Position numbers and translations under genes: made by a program. From Bacteroidota bacterium (GTDB taxonomy: Bacteria; Bacteroidota; Ignavibacteria; UBA10030), in NCBI GenBank assembly GCA_003453835.1, contig DMMN01000014.1:10553-19709 (forward strand): a stretch of DNA of 9,157 nucleotides, written 5' to 3'. Shown one piece after another: positions 1-6,007 of the stretch (the stretch's first letter is position 1; the number at the start of each line of letters is the position of its first letter). Below the pieces are notes generated by a model that saw only the letters and a list, made by a program, of their open reading frames with translations, did not search any database and had not been told where the DNA came from.

Positions 1-201
1 CGGAGCCATGACATGGCAATTCGTGCACGCTTCCGGACGATCGGAGAGGTACGACGTGGCGTTGGCAATATGGAGGACCAACATGCCGAAACCGCAGAGA
101 ATACCCAGCACGATCAACACGGGGAACCGCCATTGCTCCGGCGGGACAACGAGATCGATGACGTAGACGAAAAGTTGACTGAGACGGCGAAGAGGAGTCA
201 A
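1..201 (-). CDS. nrfH: NrfH, cytochrome c nitrite reductase small subunit (partial, 3' end beyond window)
   Basis: NrfH is the membrane tetraheme cytochrome that passes quinol electrons to NrfA for reduction of nitrite to ammonium. Only the first 67 residues are visible; the gene runs off the left edge. Seen: a short N-terminal amphipathic stretch, one membrane helix (about residues 27-46), then the family's hallmark block, with SYLSD at 50-54 and the first haem site C59-T-N-C62-H63-V-M65. The CxxCHxM form, with Met as the unusual haem ligand, is characteristic of NrfH. In this frame a TAA lies at 216-214 and no ATG or GTG precedes the helix, so TTG at 201 is the best start. It gives an N terminus of normal length, but its SD is poor. 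The gene starts 51 bases after the porin stop, so co-transcription is likely. NrfA is expected just beyond position 1. The family call is strong; the start is less certain. Confidence 0.85.
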   Translation of the reverse strand, partial: MTPLRRLSQLFVYVIDLVVPPEQWRFPVLIVLGILCGFGMLVLHIANATSYLSDRPEACTNCHVMAP

Positions 202-252
202 GGCCGTTACCGCTTATTGTCCTGAGAGGGATGAATCCGAATGTCGGGGAAA

Positions 253-1503
253 CTAAAACACAAGTTGAGCGGACACGTACATCCAGGTCGCAACATCTCG
301 TCCATAGAGGAACTGCATCACTTCGCCCGGGATGAAAGCAGTGATGCCTGCTTCGAGTGTAAGGTTCTTGGCATAACGCCATGCGCCGATGATGTCGATT
401 TCCTGCCCAACATTCTTTCGGCTGAACTGCGTCTCCGCAAACGCGAAATCGTGAATCCAAACGTTGAGGAGAACGGATTCCGCTGGTTTTGCAGTACAGC
501 GAAGATAGAGATCCCGCACGCCACCGTTGTAGGTATTCGAAGGAATGGCGATGAAATAGTCCATGAAGCCGTAGAACTTATGACCGGTGGCAAAGGGCGG
601 ATCGAACGTGCGAGAGTCGGCAGAACCCGTCGCAGTGCCGCTCAAAAGGTCGGCACCGACCGCCACCGATGTGATTGCCGAAAGGCTCAGGGAGACACCG
701 ACCGATCCCGTAAGCATAGAGGCCCCCACGTCGGTCACCGATATCTTCCCCGTCTGATACGCGACTTCCGCCTCATAGAAGAATCGACTCATCGTCCCTT
801 TGGCGTATGATCCAATGGTGTATCGACTTAGATCATCTGTGTTTGGGACTGAGCGCTTGCGGTTCAATTGATGGAAGAGATAGACATCTGCTTGATGATT
901 GGAAGTGATCGCTCGCGAGTAGTAGATTCCGGAAAAGAGCTGGCCTTCATCGCGGTTGAATTTCACCGCGGCGGGCATCGCTGCGACCGGTGGGATGTTG
1001 GTCTCCCCCGTATTCATCAGGAAGAAGTCGGTCGTCATACTCGGATTCGACCATCGAATCAAGCCGCCGTCAAACGATCGTCCGATGTTACTCCAACCGA
1101 CGGCGCCAACAAGCCGCTCGTTCCCGTAGACGAGCTCCTGTCGACCGACTTTGACGGAAAGTTCGTTGAACAGAAACTTTTCGATCTTGATGAAGGCCTG
1201 ATGAACATCGAGATTCTTCGTGTTCGAAATCGTATTGAACGCGCCTGTTCCATCGCGCTCTTCGCCGAATACGCGCGCATCCTGAATTTGAACAAAGGCC
1301 GCTACGTTGTCCGCCGGACGGGCCTCAACACCGAGCCTCGCCCGCAGCAGGGTGTAGAGATTCATCGGAGATCGGCTCAGGAAATCGCGCCCGTCCGCCT
1401 CGGCTCGCATCCGGACTTCTCCGCTCCACCGGAGCGGGATATCTTGAGCGAAGGAGATGGAAGAGAGAAGCGCCGGAACAAGGAAGAGGAAAACGCGTCG
1501 CAT
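253..1503 (-). CDS. Outer-membrane beta-barrel porin, alginate-export-like family
   Basis: This 416-residue protein is a predicted outer-membrane channel. Residues 1-19 form a signal peptide (basic MRR, hydrophobic core, S-F-A before the likely cut). The mature part begins with RWSGEVRMRAE and continues as alternating short strands separated by turns, for example LRARLGVEARPADNVAAFVQ and FFYEAEVAYQTG. It ends in Phe (SAQLVF), the usual C-terminal residue for BAM-assembled barrels. The pattern resembles the alginate-export/porin superfamily seen in Bacteroidota and relatives; the substrate cannot be read from sequence. I start at the ATG at 1503. The frame stays open to 1629, but that extension carries no signal-like sequence and covers the likely promoter. 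No clear SD precedes 1503. Lying directly before nrfH, it may let nitrite or other small anions into the periplasm; this is inference. Confidence 0.8.
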   Translation of the reverse strand: MRRVFLFLVPALLSSISFAQDIPLRWSGEVRMRAEADGRDFLSRSPMNLYTLLRARLGVEARPADNVAAFVQIQDARVFGEERDGTGAFNTISNTKNLDVHQAFIKIEKFLFNELSVKVGRQELVYGNERLVGAVGWSNIGRSFDGGLIRWSNPSMTTDFFLMNTGETNIPPVAAMPAAVKFNRDEGQLFSGIYYSRAITSNHQADVYLFHQLNRKRSVPNTDDLSRYTIGSYAKGTMSRFFYEAEVAYQTGKISVTDVGASMLTGSVGVSLSLSAITSVAVGADLLSGTATGSADSRTFDPPFATGHKFYGFMDYFIAIPSNTYNGGVRDLYLRCTAKPAESVLLNVWIHDFAFAETQFSRKNVGQEIDIIGAWRYAKNLTLEAGITAFIPGEVMQFLYGRDVATWMYVSAQLVF

Positions 1504-1556
1504 TGTGCGCAAGCTGAAATGTGGTGTGTTGAGGGGAAACTTTGAAGAAACGACTG

Positions 1557-1588
1557 CAAAAGTTAGGAAGAATCTCGGGGGGACGCAA
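1557..1588 (-). promoter_or_regulatory. Putative Bacteroidota-type promoter for porin-nrfH
   Basis: Read on the minus strand, TTG at 1588-1586 is followed by 20 bases and then TAACTTTTG at 1565-1557. This resembles the Bacteroidota TTTG-N19/21-TAnnTTTG arrangement, with one extra T in the -7 box. A start of transcription near 1550 would give a leader of about 47 bases before the ATG at 1503. The match is by eye, and the box lies inside the upstream-extended reading frame, which is one reason I reject that extension. Confidence 0.4.
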
Positions 1589-1707
1589 GTACGTTCTGCG
1601 CGAGTGTTCTGCGGTAGACTACCCATCAAAGCAGAGTCAGTCGGAGCGGAGCGAAAGGCTGTGCAGAATGTAGGTCGGCCCCCGCCTATTTTTTGATTGA
1701 TATGAGG

Positions 1708-1741
1708 CAGGCCCGTCCCGTCGGCAAGCGGGACGGGCCTG
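1708..1741. repeat. Perfect 13-bp inverted repeat (hairpin)
   Basis: CAGGCCCGTCCCG at 1708-1720 is the exact reverse complement of CGGGACGGGCCTG at 1729-1741, with an 8-base loop. The stem is strong and GC-rich. Neither side has a downstream T-tract in the right orientation: the TTTTTT at about 1689-1694 lies 5' of the hairpin on the plus strand and reads as A's on the minus strand. It is therefore not a standard intrinsic terminator. It could be an mRNA-stabilising or pausing hairpin, or one copy of a dispersed repeat. Confidence 0.7.
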
Positions 1742-1887
1742 ACCCGACCACATGGAATTACACAAACGAAGTGAATTCCTCAACTCTCAAGTTTACAGAA
1801 CACGTATATCGAGTCTTCTGTACAGCCTCGAGCCAGGTCGAAGACTGCTCCGAGGCGATCCTTCTGGCCACGGTTCGACTTCGTAGC

Positions 1888-1925
1888 GCTCGATCTTCGA
1901 GCACGCTCCACTTCGCTGAGCGTGC
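1888..1925. repeat. Tandem short inverted repeats, possible dispersed intergenic repeat
   Basis: Two adjoining stem-loops share one boundary. GCTCGA/TCGAGC (1888-1893 with 1897-1902) has a 3-base loop. GCACGCTC/GAGCGTGC (1901-1908 with 1918-1925) has a 9-base loop. On the minus strand the second contains the phrase CGCTCAGCGAAGTGGAGCG, similar to palindromic sequences often repeated between genes in this bacterial group. That comparison is from memory. Confidence 0.45.
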
Positions 1926-2034
1926 ATGAAATGTCTTTCTTCCCTCGAACGGGCGAACTCGTGTGTTCTGAGCACCGCTACGAACCAACCCCGACGATCT
2001 ATCTCAGCCACATCGGCAACCGGCGCCGGATGGC

Positions 2035-2068
2035 AAAAGAAAACCCGCGCACGACTCTCTGCGCGGGT
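2035..2068 (-). terminator. Rho-independent terminator after the ferredoxin gene
   Basis: On the minus strand, ACCCGCGCA (2068-2060) pairs with TGCGCGGGT (2051-2043) around an 8-base loop. It is followed at once by TTTTCTTTT. A 9-bp GC-rich stem plus a T-rich tail, 38 bases after the ferredoxin stop codon, is a canonical intrinsic terminator. It closes the transcription unit that begins near 5850. Confidence 0.85.
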
Positions 2069-2106
2069 GAAAGGCGAGACAGGCTCAGACATTTTGGCGG
2101 ATGAAG

Positions 2107-2364
2107 CTACATCGAAGGCATCTGTAGGTCGGCCACGCCATCATCCTTGATGCAGTTCATCGGACACACTTCCATGGCTTTCCGAATATCCTGCTCCTCC
2201 CGCTCATCCGCAGGTTGCTGATAAATGTAATAGTAGGACGAGTCGTTGCTGTACATGAAACTCAAGACTGCATACGAGAAGCAGATGCCGCATCCGTTGC
2301 AATCGCTCGTCACGTAGTAACGGCCTGGAGCATTTTCTTCCAGCCGCGTACCGGGCATGGCCAT
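2107..2364 (-). CDS. Small single-cluster [4Fe-4S] ferredoxin
   Basis: An 85-residue soluble electron carrier, probably cytoplasmic since it has no signal peptide. C22-N-G-C25-G-I-C28 supplies three cluster ligands and C67-P supplies the fourth, as in monocluster ferredoxins. The position where a two-cluster ferredoxin has its next Cys is A32. An additional Cys (C71, in CPMNC) sits where these proteins often have Ala. The middle is aromatic-rich (SSYYYIYQQP, 42-51). The start is the ATG at 2364, because AAGGAG lies 8 bases upstream; the frame extends to 2442 but that segment has no such site. It follows the PLP enzyme by 184 bases and ends just before a terminator, so it is the last gene of its unit. 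Partner enzymes are unknown. Confidence 0.85.
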   Translation of the reverse strand: MAMPGTRLEENAPGRYYVTSDCNGCGICFSYAVLSFMYSNDSSYYYIYQQPADEREEQDIRKAMEVCPMNCIKDDGVADLQMPSM

Positions 2365-2548
2365 GGACCTATCTCCTTGTTCGGTTCTCAGGACTTCGTT
2401 CGAAGATATTTTCTCTACAAGGAGTATGCCGCGGAGGGACACCGAATTTGTCGGGAAAATTGCTGTTCTTCATCCTGATTCTGGAGAACTCCGGCCATCT
2501 TCCTCTTTTTGACAACGAGGTTCCTGAAAACGGTAACAGCGCTTCCCG

Positions 2549-3880
2549 TTAGTCGAGTTGCTCGAGCGCCGTGCGGAGATCGAGCAATATATCTTCCGCA
2601 CGCTCCAATCCGATTGAGAGGCGAATTCCACCCGGATCTATTCCGCGCTTCAGTTGTTCTTCAGGCGGAATGCTCGAGTGTGTCATCGACGCGGGGTGCT
2701 CGATGAGTGTGCGGATGTTCCCAAGGCTGACGGCCAACGTCATGGTGTAGGAATTCGCAGCAATGTAGTTCACCAATCGATCGGCCTTCCGATGACGCTC
2801 GGCTGCCGTCTTTCCTTTTGGAACGAAGTACAGAAGCGTCCCCGGCGCGAATCCTCCCTCGAAGTCCTTCATCTGTTCGCGCGCGAGAGTCCGCTGGTTG
2901 AACGAATCAAGGCCTGGGTAATTTACCACTTCGATGCGCTTGTCGCGCTCCAGCATTTCAGCCACACGCTGCGCCGTGTTCATCTGCTGCCGGAACCTCA
3001 CAGCAAGCGAGGGGAGACCGTAGACAAGGATGGGCCACGCACTTTTTGCGGAAAGGACGCCCCCGAAGTCCTTCCGGTACATCAAGAGTTGATCGTAGCT
3101 CCACGCCGGCCCCGCCACCACTCCTCCCATATCCGTTCCGAAGCCGCAAAGACCTTTCGTGAGCGACTCAACAACGAAATCGATTCCCAACTCCCGTGGA
3201 CGTTGGCAGAAGGGCGTTGCGAATGTGTTGTCGACAGCCGTGAAGATCTGATGGGCTCTGGACCGGTGGAGGTTTGATTTCCTGGCAACTTCCACCACCC
3301 TCTTGATGTCGATAAGTTCCATGGTGGGATTCACGGGAGTCTCAAAGTACAGCAATCTTGTGTTGGGGGAGATGGCTCTTTCAAGAGCTTTCGCGTCGTT
3401 GAAATCGACCCACGCAACTTTAACCCGATATCGCGGAAGCCAATTCTTGAAGAGCGAGAAGGTGCATCCGTACAACATTTTGTGAGCAACAACTTCGCTT
3501 CCGCTGCCAAGCAAGATGCCGCACAGGGCGGAGACGGCTGCCATGCCGGTCGCAAAAGTTACGGCACAATCCGCCTGCTCCGCGACGGCAAGATTCTCCT
3601 CCAACAAATCCTTGTTGGGCTCTCCGAGTCGGTCATAGATGTAGATGGGAGCTTTGGACTGAACGACGAGATCGTCAACGTGATGGGCAAACTCTACGAA
3701 TCCTTGCGCGCCCCGCTTCGTTGAGGTCATGCGAAAGGTCGATGAAGACGACAACGGCGGAACCACGTGATGGCTGTAATCCCATTTGGGCGTGAACGAC
3801 TTTCCCCAGATCAACTTGGTTTCTGCCGAGTACTCCTGGGTGTTCGTACCGGGCTTCTTGGATTTTCGAGTCTTCTTCAT
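2549..3880 (-). CDS. PLP-dependent Cys/Met metabolism enzyme, methionine gamma-lyase-like
   Basis: A fold-type I PLP enzyme of the cystathionine gamma-synthase/lyase and methionine gamma-lyase family, 443 residues (usual about 400). Visible motifs in order: YDR (82-84) and the TGMAA loop (111-115) for phosphate binding; Y137-G-C139-T-F, where Tyr stacks on the cofactor; VDNTF with D217 for the pyridine nitrogen; SLTK with K242 as the Schiff-base lysine; and RLSIGLE near the C terminus. Cys in YGCTF is the form found in methionine gamma-lyases, whereas synthases and cystathionine lyases usually have Gly there, so release of methanethiol or sulfide from Met, Cys or homocysteine is the favoured activity. 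Oddities are an N-terminal extension of about 40 residues and a basic insertion (about 201-212) before VDNTF. The start is the ATG at 3880, 7 bases after AAGGAG. It lies 75 bases after the PepSY gene, in a respiratory context. Confidence 0.85.
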   Translation of the reverse strand: MKKTRKSKKPGTNTQEYSAETKLIWGKSFTPKWDYSHHVVPPLSSSSTFRMTSTKRGAQGFVEFAHHVDDLVVQSKAPIYIYDRLGEPNKDLLEENLAVAEQADCAVTFATGMAAVSALCGILLGSGSEVVAHKMLYGCTFSLFKNWLPRYRVKVAWVDFNDAKALERAISPNTRLLYFETPVNPTMELIDIKRVVEVARKSNLHRSRAHQIFTAVDNTFATPFCQRPRELGIDFVVESLTKGLCGFGTDMGGVVAGPAWSYDQLLMYRKDFGGVLSAKSAWPILVYGLPSLAVRFRQQMNTAQRVAEMLERDKRIEVVNYPGLDSFNQRTLAREQMKDFEGGFAPGTLLYFVPKGKTAAERHRKADRLVNYIAANSYTMTLAVSLGNIRTLIEHPASMTHSSIPPEEQLKRGIDPGGIRLSIGLERAEDILLDLRTALEQLD

Positions 3881-3955
3881 GGATCATCTCCTTCATGTGT
3901 GATGATGAGCCGGCGTTGTGCCATATTCCCCGCAAGCACATGAACCTGCGGGCTC

Positions 3956-4552
3956 TCAGCCTCCGTACACATGGTACACCCAGTAGAGAACCGGAACGGC
4001 AAGACCGATGAACGTCAGCCATGCGCCTCTTCCGGTGATACCATTCTTCCCTTTGAGAACAAACAATCCTGTGATAGCAACGACGATGAGCGCCAGGGAA
4101 AAGAGGTCGGCGATGTACGTCCAATATCGCTTTGGAGCGTTGAGGTGGAGTTGATTCATCTCGTAGAGCACGCGTCGAGGCCGCGTTACCTCCATCAAGA
4201 CGTTGCCGGTCGGTACATCGATCGTGTACATCTTCTTGTCGAAGAATAGTTGAAGGGTCTCGGCATCCGGACGGAACGAGCTCATCAGGGAATCGGCGTC
4301 GCTGATTTTCCGGAGCGCTTCCGCAATCATCGCGTCGCGGGCCGTGCTTGAGATCGGGTCAATCGTCAGGATTTCCTTGGTGATCCGGTAGTTCGGATTC
4401 CAGTCCTGGACGTGATTGACGGCGATGCCGGATATCCCGTAGGCAATCGTCAAGGCAGCAACGAGGTAGCCGGCGTCCCGGTGAAGGATGTTGTTCCACC
4501 GGCGCCAGTTGAACCGGCGCCGCACCTGTTGCGTCGCTTCATCACCCCCCAT
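3956..4552 (-). CDS. PepSY-type membrane protein with three helices
   Basis: A 198-residue inner-membrane protein with a short basic N terminus, a helix at about 28-46, an extracytoplasmic segment (about 48-145), and helices at about 146-167 and 178-194. The sequence LHRDAGYLVAALTIAYGISG followed by NH matches the first helix of PepSY-associated membrane proteins. Many members have haem-ligating histidines; here H24, H47, H136 and H194 lie at or near membrane boundaries. The extracytoplasmic segment carries a PepSY-like stretch (FFDKKMYTIDVPTGNV). Some relatives act as ferric or cupric reductases, but a small three-helix form like this has no assigned reaction. The ATG at 4552 shares its A with the TGA of the preceding gene (TGATG), so translation is coupled. 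A GTG one codon upstream (4555) is an alternative start. Confidence 0.75.
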   Translation of the reverse strand: MGGDEATQQVRRRFNWRRWNNILHRDAGYLVAALTIAYGISGIAVNHVQDWNPNYRITKEILTIDPISSTARDAMIAEALRKISDADSLMSSFRPDAETLQLFFDKKMYTIDVPTGNVLMEVTRPRRVLYEMNQLHLNAPKRYWTYIADLFSLALIVVAITGLFVLKGKNGITGRGAWLTFIGLAVPVLYWVYHVYGG

Positions 4553-5022
4553 CACTTGATCACTGCCCCTTCGCCGTTAATGATCACGATGGTCTTCGGA
4601 CCCTTCACCGTCGAAGAATCGAATTCCATCCCCTCCTCCTTCGCGTGTTTCGTTCCCTGCTCGATGAGGTCTTCCTTGGTGAACGTCTTCACGGAGACGA
4701 CGCCTTCGGCCGTCGCATGCCTCCCCTTGGCTTCCGCGGGGAAGATAATCACGCCGTCTTCCACCTTGAACTGAATCGACTCGAATTCCTTCTCGCTGCC
4801 GATCTTGATCCAGCAGCCTCTCATCTTGCAAACATCGACGATAGGTCCCTCCACCAACACTTTCTTTCCGTTGAAGTTCTCGGGAGTAGCTAGAATCTCG
4901 GAGATCTTCACGCTCTTTTTTAGGGTGAGCGGTTTGCCGTACTTCTTCCCTTCGGCGGCGAACAAGGCACCGGCCATCAGAATGACGAGGACAACGAGCA
5001 CTCCTCGAGCGTGCTTCATCAT
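4552..5022 (-). CDS. Secreted DUF4920-like protein
   Basis: A 156-residue exported protein of the DUF4920 type, function unknown. Residues 1-22 form a signal peptide with a long Leu/Val core ending AGALFAA. The mature protein starts with YGKPL (28-32), then shows the family's short beta-rich domain: GKKVLVEGPIVDVCKMRGCW at 52-71, followed by alternating strands. C65 and C70 (C-x4-C, followed by Trp) are the most conspicuous residues and could form a disulfide or bind a metal such as copper; that is inference. GGAGGG lies 6 bases before the first ATG, and a second ATG follows at once. The stop overlaps the start of the PepSY gene. The preceding gene ends 73 bases upstream. Confidence 0.75.
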   Translation of the reverse strand: MMKHARGVLVVLVILMAGALFAAEGKKYGKPLTLKKSVKISEILATPENFNGKKVLVEGPIVDVCKMRGCWIKIGSEKEFESIQFKVEDGVIIFPAEAKGRHATAEGVVSVKTFTKEDLIEQGTKHAKEEGMEFDSSTVKGPKTIVIINGEGAVIK

Positions 5023-5095
5023 AGAATTCCCTCCAGATGTTTGAATGGTGAGAATGAGATTCTCCCCTCTGCGCCAGGCTGCTCACCGCATCAGA

Positions 5096-5815
5096 TCACT
5101 CAAAGACTCTTTCCAATGCTTCATAGTTTGAGTGCATCCGTTCGATGGCGACGAGAATGGCATCCTTCCCTTTATTTGCCGCGATAATATTGGAAAGATT
5201 TGTCAGAGATTCACCCAGATCTTTTCTCGCGTTGAGGAACCGCACTTCCTTCTCTCGATGCCGATCCGGCAACTTCACCTGATTCAGCGACACCATTTTT
5301 CCTTCCAGCTCGATCACCGACTGCGTGATCCTCCGATAGTCGTATTCCGGCCCGTAGTGGTGATAGAGCATGTATAGAGATTGATGGAAGGAGTCGATTT
5401 CCTGCAAAGGGGGCTTGACCGTCCGGACGAGGAGTTCGTATTGCGCATGAAGTTTCTCCGCTGCCTTCAGGAACGCCTCGGTATCAGATCCCTCCATCGC
5501 TCTCTGGTATTCCTTTACCGACGCTGCGAATTCGGCCAGGCTCTTCTCCCACGCTTCCTTCTTGTCGTGCAGAATCGCGGGGAGCCTTGCATCGAGCAGC
5601 CTGGTAAAGCCTCGCTCAATCTCTGGCCAGAGTGATTTGAGCATCGCAACGTCTTTCTCTGGCCAGGCAGTATGCCACAGCTTGTAGATGACGGAGTGGA
5701 AATCCGCCAGCTCCGGAATTTCAGACTTCGTTTCATCCCGTCGATCTTGCCGCGCGACCGACGCTCCGACGCACACGAACAGAAGTGCAACGATATACAA
5801 GGCCCGCTTCATCAT
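5096..5815 (-). CDS. Secreted, internally duplicated His-conserved helical protein of unknown function
   Basis: I do not recognise this 239-residue protein. Residues 1-21 form a signal peptide (A-S-V-A at the cut). The rest is two copies of an approximately 104-residue helical unit, about 35-133 and 139-238. They share FHxxxYxLxHxxxPExxD (F39/H40/Y44/L46/H48/P52/E53 against F143/H144/Y148/L150/H152/P156/E157), a later Pro (P79, P183), and an HxxYE near the end (H123, H228). Keeping three histidines per unit through the divergence suggests a metal- or haem-linked role in the periplasm; this is inference. An AGGAGGT site lies 4 bases from the ATG at 5815 and 7 bases from a second ATG at 5812, which may be the real start. 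It is the first gene of its unit, with a TAAGTTTG box just upstream. Confidence 0.7.
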   Translation of the reverse strand: MMKRALYIVALLFVCVGASVARQDRRDETKSEIPELADFHSVIYKLWHTAWPEKDVAMLKSLWPEIERGFTRLLDARLPAILHDKKEAWEKSLAEFAASVKEYQRAMEGSDTEAFLKAAEKLHAQYELLVRTVKPPLQEIDSFHQSLYMLYHHYGPEYDYRRITQSVIELEGKMVSLNQVKLPDRHREKEVRFLNARKDLGESLTNLSNIIAANKGKDAILVAIERMHSNYEALERVFE

Positions 5816-5829
5816 AAGACCTCCTGCGT

Positions 5830-5848
5830 TTTGTTGAATACAAACTTA
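5830..5848 (-). promoter_or_regulatory. Putative -7 box with overlapping inverted repeat ahead of the duplicated His protein
   Basis: On the minus strand TAAGTTTG at 5848-5841 matches the Bacteroidota TAnnTTTG -7 box exactly. No well-placed -33 TTTG is seen; the nearest gives only 14 bases of spacing. Overlapping its downstream end is TTTGT-N5-ACAAA (5844-5830), a 5-bp inverted repeat that could be an operator. Transcription starting near 5834 would give a leader of about 20 bases carrying the AGGAGGT site. The evidence is a visual match only. Confidence 0.35.
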
Positions 5849-6007
5849 TGATGAATGGCGCTCAAACTCGGTGCCAGGGTTCCAAGGCAGACTTCTCAGC
5901 TACAAAGGAGCGATGTTGATGGTGAGAATTTCCAAAGTATGGAATCACGAGTAAGCGTTTCTAAGAACTGGGAGATGGCCCTTCGATGAAAGGGAAAGAT
6001 CGATCCT

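Larger units (their letters stand above)
1504..2106. other. 603-base stretch with no convincing gene
   Basis: The region between the ferredoxin stop and the porin start holds several overlapping open frames on both strands, but none has an SD, a recognisable domain or a plausible composition. What it does hold is a terminator near the ferredoxin end, a cluster of inverted repeats at about 1888-1925, a perfect 13-bp hairpin at 1708-1741, and the porin promoter near 1560. Motifs on the minus strand such as GCTCAGCGAAGTGGAGC look like the palindromic, low-constraint sequence that is often dispersed between genes in FCB-group genomes. Nothing else in it is assignable. Confidence 0.6.

Noticed and set aside
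13..225. 70-codon plus-strand open frame at the left edge
   Set aside because: It is antisense to the nrfH coding frame, whose minus-strand translation is clearly a real membrane cytochrome.
241..810. 189-codon open frame on the plus strand
   Set aside because: It lies entirely antisense to the porin gene, is rich in Arg and His, shows no domain and has no SD; it is a shadow frame.
1504..1629. 42-codon N-terminal extension of the porin
   Set aside because: A proper signal peptide begins at the ATG at 1503, and the extension covers a promoter-like TTG-N20-TAACTTTTG.
1793..2092. 99-codon minus-strand frame, and others, in the gene-free region
   Set aside because: No SD or domain, it spans the terminator hairpin and palindromic repeats, and its composition is typical of chance translation of repeat sequence.
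3929..3952. Hairpin CCCGCA/TGCGGG between the PepSY and PLP genes
   Set aside because: The stem is only 6 bp with a 12-base loop and no T-run follows; it does not support a terminator.
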